From Lentzea aerocolonigenes (GTDB lineage: Bacteria; Actinomycetota; Actinomycetes; Mycobacteriales; Pseudonocardiaceae), in NCBI RefSeq assembly GCF_000974445.1, contig NZ_BBOJ01000008.1, positions 248,001 through 312,000 on the forward strand: 64,000 nt of DNA, given 5' to 3'. A model generated the notes under the pieces. The model was not told where the DNA came from and ran no database searches. It was given only the letters and a program-made list of their open reading frames with translations. Positions 35,803 to 44,684 of this stretch are shown here, in pieces. Position numbers and translations under genes: made by a program. Position 1 is the first letter of the stretch. The number at the start of each line of letters is the position of its first letter.

Positions 35803-36702
35803 TCAGGTCAGTGAAGCCACCTGGTCGCTGACCACCTGTGCTGCTGCGGAGACCAGGGCTGTGACCGCCGGGTTCGTCGAGTTGTCCTGGCGCCAGCCGA
35901 ACTGCGTGTAGACGCGGAACGTCGGGGACCAGGGCAAGCGGACCAACCTGCCTTCCGCCAGCTCGGAGGACACGGTCACCTCTGGCATCAGGGCGATGCC
36001 GAGGCCTGAGGCCACTGCTCGTTTCGCCGCGTCCACCGAGTCCAGTTCCAGGACGGGGGCTCTGGTGTCGTCGAAGCCGAGGCTGTTCTCGAACAGTTCG
36101 TGGTACGAGGCGCCGTTCTCCGCGCGGATCAGGGTGCTGCTGGTGATGTCGTCCTCGGTCAGGGACTGGCGCTGGGCCAACACGTGGTTGGGGCCCGCGA
36201 CCATGACGAGAGGTTCGGGGCAGAGGACTGTGGTTTCGAGGCCCTCGCGGGGCTCGATGGCTCCGATGAAGAAGGCGCAGTCCAACTGGCCGTCGCGCAC
36301 CGAGTTGAGGTTGTTCAGGGCGTTGCGCGAGTGCAGGGAGAGTTGGACGGACGGGTAGCGCCAGCACATGTATTCGATGAGTGGTAACAGGCGGTAGTCG
36401 GTCAAACTCTGTGCGGAACCGATGACGAGTTTGCCGTGGGGCTCGCCGTTCATCGTTATGGCTTTTCGGGCCTTTTCGGTGAGGTTGATGATGTTTCGTG
36501 CGAACGGGAGGAGTTCCACGCCCGCCGACGTCATCTGGATACCTCGGGGGAGACGGCGGAAAAGGACGACGCCGAGGCCCTCCTCGAGGGCCTTGATGCG
36601 GGTCGTGATGGTTGGCTGCGAGCAGTTGAGCGTGGCTGCGGCCTTGGTGAAGCTCCCTGTCTGTACCACGGTTGTGAACGCGAGAAGCTGGCGTGTCTCC
36701 AT
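35803..36702 (-). CDS. LysR-family transcriptional regulator
   Basis: A 299-residue regulator. The winged helix-turn-helix covers about residues 1-60: METRQLLAFTTVVQTGSFTK, then AAATLNCSQPTITTRIKALE, then LFRRLPRGIQMTSAG. The C-terminal effector-binding domain has KLVIGSAQSLTDYRLLP and a second lobe around VLELDSVDAAKRAVASGLGI. LysR regulators usually act on a divergent neighbour, but the nearest divergent gene is over 1 kb away (tig), and the adjacent secreted protein is co-directional. Its target is therefore not evident. Confidence 0.93.
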   Translation of the reverse strand: METRQLLAFTTVVQTGSFTKAAATLNCSQPTITTRIKALEEGLGVVLFRRLPRGIQMTSAGVELLPFARNIINLTEKARKAITMNGEPHGKLVIGSAQSLTDYRLLPLIEYMCWRYPSVQLSLHSRNALNNLNSVRDGQLDCAFFIGAIEPREGLETTVLCPEPLVMVAGPNHVLAQRQSLTEDDITSSTLIRAENGASYHELFENSLGFDDTRAPVLELDSVDAAKRAVASGLGIALMPEVTVSSELAEGRLVRLPWSPTFRVYTQFGWRQDNSTNPAVTALVSAAAQVVSDQVASLT

Positions 36703-36942
36703 CAGGCGGATCCTCGGAGTAAAACGGTGCGACGACTTTTTCTCGTTCGTTCCCGTGGTCCTGTTACGCGTGGTTCGGGAGTCGTAACGCTACCTGTCTG
36801 CCGCGACGTCCCGATTAGTGCTAACGGAGTCATCTTGATCGGTTGGGAAACGTGGCTGCGGCCGAAAGAGTGAAATTTAAACGTCGCCTTTGACGGGCCG
36901 TAGTCGGATGACTCTTTTCTGTTAAGTGGTTCGGCAGGCGAA

Positions 36943-36976
36943 CAAAAACGCCGCCGCCCCGGGGTGGGCGGCGGCG
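36943..36976 (-). terminator. intrinsic terminator of the secreted protein gene
   Basis: On the minus strand a perfect 11-bp stem CGCCGCCGCCC/GGGCGGCGGCG is followed directly by TTTTTGTT. It lies 18 bases past the stop at 36994. The remaining 36703-36942 is AT-richer than average and probably holds the LysR promoter. Confidence 0.85.
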
Positions 36977-36993
36977 CTGGTGGAGTGCGGGGA

Positions 36994-37719
36994 CTAACAG
37001 GACGCGGCGGCTGCGGCCACGAGGATGCGGTAGGTCGTGTCGGCCTGGGTGATCTGCAGTTCGTAGCCGCCGCCACCGGACTCCGGGCGGCCGTCGTACT
37101 TGGCGAACTCGGGGTACGTGGAGAGCTCGGTGGTGGTCGTCAGGCGGTTGACCTTCACGGTGGTGGGCATGCGGACGGTCTGGCGGGAGGTCGGGGGCAT
37201 GGCGCTCGTCCAGCTCGTGAGTTCGCCCTTGATCTCGTAGAGCTCGCCGTCGGTCTGGCGCAGCCACAGGCGCGGGCGGTCCCGGTCGGTGTTGCTGAAC
37301 GGCCTGCCGACCGAGCAGGAGTGGTAGCGCTGGCCGAGTTTCACCACGGCGAACGGGACGTCGCGGACGTCGCCGTCCAACAGGGAGACGAAGCCTCCGG
37401 CGATCGCGCTCGCGTTGGTCTCGCGGTGGGCGGCGATGGCGCGGAACGACTGGGTCGGCATGCCCGCGTTGTAGTCCTCGTCGGACAGGCGGATGTCCCA
37501 GCCGCGGTGGGCCTCGGTGTAGCCGGAGGCCAGCTGTGGTGCGGAGAGGTCGGCGTTCTCGGCGACCAGGCCTTCCGAGGTGGTGCCGTCGGTGTAGATG
37601 TAGGCGGCGACGGTGGCTTCCGGTGGTGTGGCCGCGGTGGCCGCCGGTGCCGTGGTCAGGCCGATCAACGCGGCGGTCGCGGCCGTCAGCGCGAGGAGTC
37701 TCGTGCGGTGACGCTTCAT
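36994..37719 (-). CDS. secreted protein of unknown function
   Basis: A 241-residue exported protein: signal peptide MKRHRTRLLALTAATAALIG to about residue 29, then a beta-rich domain with the stretch HRGWDIRLSDEDYNAGMP and a lone pair of cysteines (HSCSVGRP and the C-terminal Cys) that could form a disulphide. I recognise no family. The ATG at 37719 follows TTGGGGGAACAACG. It is divergent from tig, with 192 bp between starts. An intrinsic terminator follows. Confidence 0.75.
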   Translation of the reverse strand: MKRHRTRLLALTAATAALIGLTTAPAATAATPPEATVAAYIYTDGTTSEGLVAENADLSAPQLASGYTEAHRGWDIRLSDEDYNAGMPTQSFRAIAAHRETNASAIAGGFVSLLDGDVRDVPFAVVKLGQRYHSCSVGRPFSNTDRDRPRLWLRQTDGELYEIKGELTSWTSAMPPTSRQTVRMPTTVKVNRLTTTTELSTYPEFAKYDGRPESGGGGYELQITQADTTYRILVAAAAASC

Positions 37720-37911
37720 CGTTGTTCCCCCAACTGAGAAGAAGTCGTGCCCGGAAGCCAATCGGGGGTGGCTCACAGTCGGGTCACGGGCGCGGAACCG
37801 GGGTGGCGGCGGTCACAGCGCGGGTCTCGCCTAGACTCGCTGGGAATCCGGGCGCCCTGTGTGGCGGTACCGGCTGTCTTGCACGTTCTTGTTCGTATCG
37901 AGGAGTCCACG

Positions 37912-39255
37912 TTGAAGAGCACCGTCGAGCACCTGAGCCCGACGAGGGTCCGGATCAACGTCGAGGTGCCGTTCGACGAGCTCAAGTCGAACTTCGACCA
38001 GGCGTACCGGAAGCTCGCGAAGCAGGTCCGCATCCCCGGCTTCCGTCCGGGCAAGGCCCCGGCCAAGGTGCTGGAGAGCCGCATCGGCCGCGCGCCGGTC
38101 CTGGACGAGGTCATCCAGGAGGCCATCCCGGCCAAGTACCTGGAAGCGGTCTCCGCGGGTGAGGTCCGGACGCTCGGCCGTCCCGACTTCGAGGTCACCA
38201 AGATCGAGGACGGCGAGACGCTCGAGTTCACCGCCGAGGTCGACGTCCGGCCCGAGATCACCGTGCCCGCGTTCGGCGAGCTCGCCGTGACCGTCGACGA
38301 GCAGGAGGTAACCGACGAGGACGTGACCACCCAGCTCGACGAGCTGCGCGCCCGCTTCGGCACGCTCGCCGGCGTCACCCGCCCGGCCGAGACCGGCGAC
38401 TTCGTCAGCATCGACCTGTCCGCCACGGTCGACGGCGAGGAGGTCGAGGAGGCCCGCACCACCGGCCTGTCCTACGAGATCGGCTCCGGCCAGCTCGTCG
38501 AAGGCATCGACGACGCGCTCGTCGGCGCCTCCGAGGGCGAGACCAAGACCTTCTCCACCACGCTCGTCGCGGGTGAGCACACCGGCCGCGAGGCCGAGGT
38601 GTCCGTCGTGCTGAACTCCGTCAAGGAGCGTCAGCTGCCCGAGCTGGACGACGAGTTCGCGCAGCTCGCCAGCGAGTTCGACACGCTCGACGAGCTCAAG
38701 GACGACCTGAAGACCCGCCTGGCCCGCGTCAAGAAGATGCAGCAGGGCGTCCAGGCGCGCGACAAGGTCCTCGAGGCGCTGCTGGAGACCACCGAGGTCC
38801 CGCTGCCCGAGGGCATCGTCCAGGGCGAGATCGACGCCCGCAAGCACGACGCCGTGCACGCCTTCGACCACGACGACGCGAAGTTCGCGTCGTGGCTCGA
38901 GGAGCAGGGCCAGTCGGAGGAGGAGTTCGACACCGAGCTGCGCAAGGCCGCCGAGCAGGCCGTCAAGACGCAGCTGGTGCTCGACTCGATCGCCGACGCC
39001 GAGCAGGTCACGGTGTCCGACGGCGAGCTGACCGAGCGGATCATCTACCAGGCCCAGCGCTTCGGCATCTCGCCCGACGAGTACGTCAAGCGCGCGCAGC
39101 AGTCCGGTCAGCTCGGCGCGATCTTCGCCGACGTCCGCCGCGGCAAGGCGCTGGCGAGCGTCGTGCGCCAGGCCACGGTGAGCGACACCTCGGGCACCAA
39201 GCTGGACCTCGAGGAGCTCTTCGGCGAGACCAAGTCCGGAGAGGACGCGGAGTAG
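37912..39255 (+). CDS. tig: trigger factor, ribosome-associated chaperone
   Basis: A 447-residue peptidyl-prolyl isomerase and chaperone that binds the ribosome exit tunnel. The N-terminal ribosome-binding domain has the signature [16 protein letters not shown], and the FKBP-type domain (about residues 160-240) starts [12 protein letters not shown]. The helical C-terminal domain follows, ending with an acidic tail. TTG 37912 is the start because [15 protein letters not shown] is the conserved N-terminus and GAGGAG lies 6 bases upstream; no ATG or GTG fits. It precedes clpP1-clpP2-clpX as in most actinobacteria. Confidence 0.97.
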   Translation: MKSTVEHLSPTRVRINVEVPFDELKSNFDQAYRKLAKQVRIPGFRPGKAPAKVLESRIGRAPVLDEVIQEAIPAKYLEAVSAGEVRTLGRPDFEVTKIEDGETLEFTAEVDVRPEITVPAFGELAVTVDEQEVTDEDVTTQLDELRARFGTLAGVTRPAETGDFVSIDLSATVDGEEVEEARTTGLSYEIGSGQLVEGIDDALVGASEGETKTFSTTLVAGEHTGREAEVSVVLNSVKERQLPELDDEFAQLASEFDTLDELKDDLKTRLARVKKMQQGVQARDKVLEALLETTEVPLPEGIVQGEIDARKHDAVHAFDHDDAKFASWLEEQGQSEEEFDTELRKAAEQAVKTQLVLDSIADAEQVTVSDGELTERIIYQAQRFGISPDEYVKRAQQSGQLGAIFADVRRGKALASVVRQATVSDTSGTKLDLEELFGETKSGEDAE

Positions 39256-39295
39256 CTCCCGTCACTCCCCGCGCGAGCGGGCGAGCGCCGGAAAT

Positions 39296-39313
39296 GCAGC
39301 CCTGAGCGAACGC
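39296..39313 (-). promoter_or_regulatory. ClgR-box-like site upstream of clpP1
   Basis: On the minus strand this reads GCGTTCGCTCAGGGCTGC. It fits the core WCGCYNANRGC that I recall for ClgR, the activator of clp genes in corynebacteria and streptomycetes. It lies 100 bases before the clpP1 GTG, a sensible activator position. Confidence 0.45.
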
Positions 39314-39342
39314 GGGCGGTGTCGGGCATCTGACGCCGCCCG
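39313..39342 (+). terminator. hairpin terminator after tig
   Basis: An 11-bp stem CGGGCGGTGTC/GACGCCGCCCG (one G-T pair) with an 8-base loop, followed by TCTTCGTT. It lies 57 bases past the tig stop and separates tig from clpP1. Confidence 0.7.
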
Positions 39343-39412
39343 TCTTCGTTAAGGTCGATCGCAGAGAGTTTTGGCATCCAGATTCGTTCCACCTGGAGTT
39401 AGGCAGGCAGAC

Positions 39413-40027
39413 GTGACGCAGCACTCCTTCCCGACCCCCGAGATGCGGTCGGCCACCGCCGGGATGAACCTCAACGACTCGGTGTACGAGCGGCTGCTCC
39501 GCGAGCGGATCATCGTCCTGGGATCGCAGGTCGAAGAGGGCATCGCCAACCAGATCACCGCTCAGCTGCTGCTGCTGGCCGCTGAGGACCCCGAGAAGGA
39601 CATCACCCTCTACATCAACTCGCCGGGTGGTTCCGTCACGGCGGGCATGGCCATCTACGACACGATGCAGCTCATCGAGCCGGACGTGGCCACCGTCGCG
39701 ATGGGTCTCGCGGCCTCGATGGGGCAGTTCCTGCTCTCCGCGGGTGCTCCTGGCAAGCGCCAGGCGCTTCCGCACGCGCGCATCCTCATGCACCAGCCGT
39801 CGGCCGGTGTCGGCGGTACGGCCGCGGACATCGCGATCCAGGCGGACATGCTGACGCGCACCAAGCGCGAGATGGCCGAGCTGATCGCCGAGCACACCGG
39901 CCAGCCGGTCGAGCGCATCATCCAGGACTCCGACCGCGACCGCTGGTTCACCGCGCAGGAAGCGCTGGAGTACGGCTTCGTCGACAAGGTCGTTACCCGC
40001 GCGCAGCCGGTCGGCTCGAGCAACTGA
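39413..40027 (+). CDS. clpP1: ATP-dependent Clp protease proteolytic subunit 1
   Basis: A 204-residue serine protease subunit. The catalytic Ser is in [14 protein letters not shown], the His in [10 protein letters not shown] and the Asp in the following helix region. [18 protein letters not shown] is the oxyanion strand. In actinobacteria ClpP1 and ClpP2 form a mixed tetradecamer that works with ClpX or ClpC. GTG 39413 gives a short propeptide region before [12 protein letters not shown], as in mycobacterial ClpP1. It is followed by clpP2 after 21 bp in one operon. Confidence 0.97.
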   Translation: MTQHSFPTPEMRSATAGMNLNDSVYERLLRERIIVLGSQVEEGIANQITAQLLLLAAEDPEKDITLYINSPGGSVTAGMAIYDTMQLIEPDVATVAMGLAASMGQFLLSAGAPGKRQALPHARILMHQPSAGVGGTAADIAIQADMLTRTKREMAELIAEHTGQPVERIIQDSDRDRWFTAQEALEYGFVDKVVTRAQPVGSSN

Positions 40028-40048
40028 CGTCAGCTAGGAGATCTCGAA

Positions 40049-40678
40049 GTGAGCCAGTTCCACATGCCTCAGTCGCGGTACGTGCTGCCGTCGTTCGTCG
40101 AGCGCACCAGCTACGGCATGAAGGAGTCGAACCCGTACAACAAGCTGTTCGAGGAGCGCATCATCTTCCTCGGCGTGCAGGTTGACGACGCTTCGGCCAA
40201 CGACGTGATGGCGCAGCTGCTGGTGCTCGAGTCCGAGGACCCCGACCGCGACATCCTGATGTACATCAACTCGCCGGGTGGCTCGTTCACCTCGCTGATG
40301 GCCATCTACGACACCATGCAGTTCGTCCGCCCGGACATCCAGACGTACTGCCTCGGCCAGGCCGCCTCGGCCGCCGCGGTGCTGCTGGCCGCCGGCACGC
40401 CCGGCAAGCGCCACGCGCTGCCGAACGCGCGAATCCTGATCCACCAGCCCTCCATGGAGGGTGCGTACGGTCAGGTGTCCGACCTGGAGATCCAGTCGAA
40501 CGAGATCCAGCGCGTGCGCCGCCTGATGGAGTCCACCCTCGCGCGGCACACCAACCGGACGGCAGAGGAGGTCCGCGAGAGCATCGAGCGCGACCGGATC
40601 CTCACGGCCGACGAGGCCAAGGAGTACGGCATCGTCGACTCGGTGCTGCCCTACCGCAAGCTCTCGGCCAAGTCCTGA
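40049..40678 (+). CDS. clpP2: ATP-dependent Clp protease proteolytic subunit 2
   Basis: A 209-residue serine protease subunit, partner of ClpP1. The catalytic Ser is in [15 protein letters not shown], the His in [30 protein letters not shown] matches the ClpP1 strand. The N-terminal extension [20 protein letters not shown] is typical of ClpP2 and is processed in mycobacteria. The GTG start has AGGAGATC upstream. Confidence 0.97.
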   Translation: MSQFHMPQSRYVLPSFVERTSYGMKESNPYNKLFEERIIFLGVQVDDASANDVMAQLLVLESEDPDRDILMYINSPGGSFTSLMAIYDTMQFVRPDIQTYCLGQAASAAAVLLAAGTPGKRHALPNARILIHQPSMEGAYGQVSDLEIQSNEIQRVRRLMESTLARHTNRTAEEVRESIERDRILTADEAKEYGIVDSVLPYRKLSAKS

Positions 40679-41002
40679 CGGGCGCCGGTGGGTGAGGTGT
40701 GCTCGCGAAGAGCACTCGCCTCGCCCACCGCCCGGGTTCGTCGGGGGACACCCCGGACCCCCGGGCCTCCCGAGGGCTGGGAAACTCCAGCCCTCGGAGC
40801 CGCGCACCCGTCCGACACGCCGGTGTGACCGGTTAACTGGCCTGATCGGCGCGTCGGAGGGACGCTGGTCCTCCCCTGAAACGGGGTAGGCCAGGTACCG
40901 TCAGGAGAACGGGCTCAGCACCCACAGCCAGTGGGACTGCCACAGCAAGTCAGCAGGCGCACTACAGCAGGTGTGCGCCGGAGGGGACATAGGTCAGCGG
41001 TC
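40679..41002. other. clpP2-clpX intergenic region
   Basis: It holds a long bulged hairpin at 40686-40730 (CGGTGGG/CCCACCG, GAGG/CCTC, GTGCTC/GAGCAC) that may end the clpP1P2 transcript, then a GC element GGGGGACACCCCGGACCCCC (40743-40762) whose relative lies after clpX. The remainder should contain the clpX promoter, but I see no clear -35/-10 pair. No gene. Confidence 0.55.
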
Positions 41003-42283
41003 ATGGCGCGTATCGGTGACGGCGGCGACTTGCTGAAGTGCTCTTTCTGCGGAAAGAGCCAGAAGCAGGTGAAGAAACTCATCGCCGGCCCCGGCGTCTA
41101 CATCTGCGATGAGTGCATCGATCTCTGCAACGAGATCATCGAGGAGGAGCTGGCCGAAGCCGGCGACGTGAAGCTCGACGAGCTGCCGAAGCCCGCCGAG
41201 ATCCACGAGTTCCTCGACCAGTACGTCATCGGCCAGAGTGATGCCAAGCGCACCCTCTCCGTCGCCGTCTACAACCACTACAAGCGCATCCAGGCGGGCG
41301 ACCGCGGGCGCGAGGGTCGTGACGACGGCGTCGAGCTGGCGAAGTCGAACATCTTGATGCTCGGCCCGACGGGCTGCGGCAAGACCTACCTCGCGCAGAC
41401 GCTCGCGAAGATGCTGAACGTGCCGTTCGCCATCGCCGACGCGACCGCGCTGACGGAGGCCGGCTACGTCGGTGAGGACGTCGAGAACATCCTCCTGAAG
41501 CTCATCCAGGCCGCGGACTACGACGTGAAGCGCGCCGAGACGGGCATCATCTACATCGACGAGGTCGACAAGATCGCTCGAAAGAGTGAAAACCCGTCGA
41601 TCACGCGCGACGTGTCCGGTGAGGGCGTCCAGCAGGCGCTGCTCAAGATCCTGGAAGGCACCACCGCATCGGTGCCCCCGCAGGGCGGCCGCAAGCACCC
41701 GCACCAGGAGTTCATCCAGATCGACACGACGAACGTGCTGTTCATCGTGGCGGGCGCCTTCGCGGGCCTCGAGAAGATCATTCAGGACCGCGTCGGCAAG
41801 CGCGGCCTGGGCTTCGGTGCCGAGGTGCGCTCCAAGGCCGAGGTGGACGCGGCGGACTACTTCGCCGACTCCATGCCGGAGGACCTGATCAAGTTCGGCC
41901 TGATCCCCGAGTTCATCGGGCGTCTGCCGATGGTCGCCTCCGTCACGAACCTCGACAAGCCGTCGCTGGTGATGATCCTCACCGAGCCGAAGAACGCCCT
42001 GGTCAAGCAGTACCAGAAGCTCTTCGAGATGGACGGCGTCGAGCTCGAGTTCACCAAGACCGCGCTCGAAGCGGTCGCCGACCAGGCGATCCTGCGCGGC
42101 ACCGGTGCTCGTGGTCTGCGCGCGATCATGGAAGAGGTCCTGCTCCCGGTGATGTACGACATCCCGAGCCGCACGGACGTCGCCAAGGTCGTCATCACCG
42201 AGCAGACGGTGAAGGAGAACGTGAACCCGACGATCGTGGCCCGGCAGCCCTCGCGCCGGGAGCGGCGAGAGAAGTCGGCGTAG
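41003..42283 (+). CDS. clpX: ATP-dependent Clp protease ATP-binding subunit ClpX
   Basis: A 426-residue AAA+ unfoldase feeding the ClpP1P2 protease. The N-terminal zinc domain has CSFCGK and CDEC (residues about 14-40). Walker A is GPTGCGKT, Walker [11 protein letters not shown], sensor II lies in [14 protein letters not shown], and the ClpP-binding loop is near [18 protein letters not shown] 41003 is chosen because [18 protein letters not shown] is the conserved start. Separated from clpP2 by 324 bp, so it probably also has its own promoter. Confidence 0.97.
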   Translation: MARIGDGGDLLKCSFCGKSQKQVKKLIAGPGVYICDECIDLCNEIIEEELAEAGDVKLDELPKPAEIHEFLDQYVIGQSDAKRTLSVAVYNHYKRIQAGDRGREGRDDGVELAKSNILMLGPTGCGKTYLAQTLAKMLNVPFAIADATALTEAGYVGEDVENILLKLIQAADYDVKRAETGIIYIDEVDKIARKSENPSITRDVSGEGVQQALLKILEGTTASVPPQGGRKHPHQEFIQIDTTNVLFIVAGAFAGLEKIIQDRVGKRGLGFGAEVRSKAEVDAADYFADSMPEDLIKFGLIPEFIGRLPMVASVTNLDKPSLVMILTEPKNALVKQYQKLFEMDGVELEFTKTALEAVADQAILRGTGARGLRAIMEEVLLPVMYDIPSRTDVAKVVITEQTVKENVNPTIVARQPSRRERREKSA

Positions 42284-42372
42284 CGTGCTCGCAGTGGACT
42301 TCTCTCTCGTGCTGGCCGGGGGGACACCTCCGAACCTCCGAGGCGGGAAGTCGGCGTAAGCGATCTTTGTTC

Positions 42373-42410
42373 GAAAGGGCGTCCGGTTCCGGCCGGGCGC
42401 CCTTTCGGCG
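42373..42410 (+). terminator. hairpin terminator after clpX
   Basis: GAAAGGGCG (42373-42381) pairs perfectly with CGCCCTTTC (42398-42406), with a CCGG/CCGG inner stem, followed by GGCGTTCT. It lies 90 bases after the clpX stop and 16 before the next gene. Confidence 0.65.
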
Positions 42411-42425
42411 TTCTAAGGTGGAGTC

Positions 42426-43004
42426 ATGTCGCTGCCTCACGTGCTCCTCATCCACGGCTGGACCGGCTCGGGCCCCGACCACTGGCAGAGCTGGCTCGCC
42501 CGCACGGTGTCCGAGCACGGCGGCCTCGCCGACATGCCGCATTTCAGCGACCCGGACGAGCCCGACCTGGCCACCTGGCTGCGTGAGCTCGACACCCACC
42601 TCGAAGCCGCCCCGGCCGACCGCGAACGGGTCGTCGTGGCCCACTCACTCGGCTGCTACCTGTGGCTGCACCACGCCGCCCGTCAGGGCATCGGACACGT
42701 CGACCGCGTGCTCCTGGTGGCGCCGCCCGCCCCGGACCACCCGGAACGCGCGATCAAGTCGTTCTTCCCCGCCCCGCTCGACCCAGCGGGCCTGCGCCGC
42801 GCCGCCACCGACACCCGCCTGGTCGTGGGCGAGGGTGACCCGTACTGCTCGATGACCGCCTCGAAGCAGCTCGCCGAGGCGTTGCGGATCGAGATCGACG
42901 TCCTGCCGGGGGCGGCGCACATCAACACCGACGCGGGCTACGGGGAGTGGCCGTCGGTGCTCAAGTGGGTGCGGTCGAAGACGGTGCCGCTCTCACCGCG
43001 CTAG
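42426..43004 (+). CDS. RBBP9/YdeN-type serine hydrolase
   Basis: A 192-residue small alpha/beta hydrolase. It starts HVLLIHGWTGSGPDHWQSWL, the signature of the RBBP9/YdeN family, has the nucleophile Ser in VVAHSLGCYLW, the acid Asp in VVGEGDPYCS, and the His in LPGAAHINTDAGYG. All three triad residues are thus visible. It probably acts as a cytosolic esterase; no substrate can be named. ATG 42426 is the first codon of family homology. It is followed by a decayed serine hydrolase gene. Confidence 0.9.
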   Translation: MSLPHVLLIHGWTGSGPDHWQSWLARTVSEHGGLADMPHFSDPDEPDLATWLRELDTHLEAAPADRERVVVAHSLGCYLWLHHAARQGIGHVDRVLLVAPPAPDHPERAIKSFFPAPLDPAGLRRAATDTRLVVGEGDPYCSMTASKQLAEALRIEIDVLPGAAHINTDAGYGEWPSVLKWVRSKTVPLSPR

Positions 43005-43024
43005 AGACTGTTGCTGGGGGGGCA

Positions 43025-43394
43025 ATGGTGATCGAGTGGCTGGCCCGCGGGCTGCCCGAGCTCGTCGAGGCGCACCGGCGCCGGTGCGGCGGTGACCACC
43101 TCGTCGCTGTTCCAGGTCGGGCCGATCACGAAGGTCGGGACCGCGACCCTCGTCGTGCAGTTGGCCAACGAGGGGCTGTTCGACGCGCCCGCGCCGGTGG
43201 AAGTCGGGAAAGCCGTTGGCACGTACCGCACAGGACAGGTTGACGTGCACGTGACGCCGAGTGTCGGCGGCGGGATACGGGTGATCGCGGTCGAACCCGT
43301 CGGCGGCCGCCACCCGACGACCGTCCTTTGTGGACGTGACGAGCGGGGTTTCGTGCGCTGGCTGCACCACGGACGGGTGGCGGTTCGGATCTGA
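43025..43394 (+). pseudogene. decayed copy of the beta-lactamase-like serine hydrolase
   Basis: From 43092 the frame reads SLFQVGPITKVGTATLVVQL, then jumps directly to PVEVGKAVGTYRTGQVDVHV and ends VLCGRDERGFVRWLHHGRVAV. Both parts match the intact downstream gene (IFQIGSITKIWTATLVQEL; VLCGRDEQDRVKWLHYGRVAV), but about 270 codons between them are missing. The SxxK serine is Pro-shifted (GPITK instead of GSITK), so the active-site serine is lost. A possible N-terminal piece from 43025 (VIEWLARGLPELVEAHRR) lies in another frame. It is a tandem duplicate reduced by internal deletion and frameshift. Confidence 0.8.
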
Positions 43395-43406
43395 CAAGGG
43401 GGACGG

Positions 43407-44684
43407 ATGATCGACCTGCAGGAGCTGATCGACGAACACGGTGTCGTCGGTGCTCAAGTGGCCGTGCTGCACAACGGCGAAATCGTCGACATAGCAGCAG
43501 GTGTGCTCAACAACGTCACACGCGAGCCTGTGACGTCGGACGCGATCTTCCAGATCGGGTCGATCACCAAGATCTGGACGGCGACGCTCGTCCAGGAGTT
43601 GGTGAACGAGGGCCTGCTCGACCTCGACCGCCCGGTCCGCGACGTCGTCCCCGAGTTCCGGCTGGCCGACGAGCAGGCCGCGCGCGTCATCACGCCGCGT
43701 CAGCTCCTCAGCCACACCGCGGGGTTCGAGGGCGACCTCTACCACGACACCGGCAACGGCGACGACATGCTGGTGAAGTACATCGAGCGCATGGCCGACA
43801 CCGCGCAGACCACTCCGCCCGGCGCGCTGTACGTGTACTGCAACGCCGGCTACGTGGTGCTCGGCCGGATCGTGGAAGTGTTGCGCGGCAAGCCTTTCAA
43901 CACGGTTCTGCGTGAACGTCTCATCGAACGTCTAGGTCTGCCCGCCGCCACGCGCCACACCGAGTACGACGGCCACACGTGCGCCTCTGGCCACGTGGGC
44001 GCTGAGCTCAAACCCACGGAGGAGAAGACACCCGAGGGCGACTCACCGGCCGGGTCGGTGCTCGCGATGAGCGCGCGGGACCTGCTCGCGTTCGTGCGGA
44101 TGCACCTCGACACCACCGAGTTCGACGCGATGCGCGAGACCCAGGTCGTGCTCCCCGACCTCGGTTACGGCGGCAGGCAGGGTCTCGGCTGGATGTTGCA
44201 CGAGTACGACGGCGGCATCACCGGCCTCGGGCACACCGGTCAGACGCCGGGCTTCCAGTCGTCCCTGCGGGTCGTTCCGGAGCGCGGCCTCGCGATCGCG
44301 GTGCTCACCAACGGGGGAGCGCCCGCGCCGGTCATGCGGGCGGTGCACGAGAAGGTGTTGGGAGAGCTGGCGAACATCAGTCTGCCGACCCGCCCGGAGC
44401 CGCCTGCCGTGCCCGTCCCGGTCGACGTCGAGAAGGTGGCCGGCGTCTACCGGGCCGTGCGGGCCGATGTCCACGTCACCGCGACCGAGCACGGCACGGT
44501 GCAGGTGCGCGCCGTGCCCGACGCTGGTGAGGACGTGGTCGAGGAGTACACCGGGTTCCGCGACGACGCCCTGATCGCCGTGGAGAAGGAAGGCGGGCAC
44601 CACTCCGTGGTCGTCCTCTGTGGACGCGACGAGCAGGACAGGGTCAAGTGGCTGCACTACGGCCGCGTGGCCGTGCGCGTCTAA
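43407..44684 (+). CDS. serine hydrolase of the beta-lactamase (class C/D-aminopeptidase) family
   Basis: A 425-residue penicillin-recognising hydrolase without a signal peptide. The SxxK motif is GSITK (Ser52, Lys55), the YxN motif is YCN in YVYCNAGYVVLG, and the third motif is HTG in GLGHTGQTPGF. The last 100 residues form a separate lipocalin-like beta domain (VDVEKVAGVYRAVRADVHV) seen in several esterase-type members. It is likely an esterase or D-peptidase rather than a resistance enzyme. A deleted tandem copy precedes it by 12 bp. Its stop overlaps that of the convergent esterase gene. Confidence 0.9.
   Translation: MIDLQELIDEHGVVGAQVAVLHNGEIVDIAAGVLNNVTREPVTSDAIFQIGSITKIWTATLVQELVNEGLLDLDRPVRDVVPEFRLADEQAARVITPRQLLSHTAGFEGDLYHDTGNGDDMLVKYIERMADTAQTTPPGALYVYCNAGYVVLGRIVEVLRGKPFNTVLRERLIERLGLPAATRHTEYDGHTCASGHVGAELKPTEEKTPEGDSPAGSVLAMSARDLLAFVRMHLDTTEFDAMRETQVVLPDLGYGGRQGLGWMLHEYDGGITGLGHTGQTPGFQSSLRVVPERGLAIAVLTNGGAPAPVMRAVHEKVLGELANISLPTRPEPPAVPVPVDVEKVAGVYRAVRADVHVTATEHGTVQVRAVPDAGEDVVEEYTGFRDDALIAVEKEGGHHSVVVLCGRDEQDRVKWLHYGRVAVRV

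Noticed and set aside
43407..44684. Beta-lactam resistance enzyme
   Set aside because: It lacks a signal peptide and carries a C-terminal beta domain typical of esterase-type relatives.
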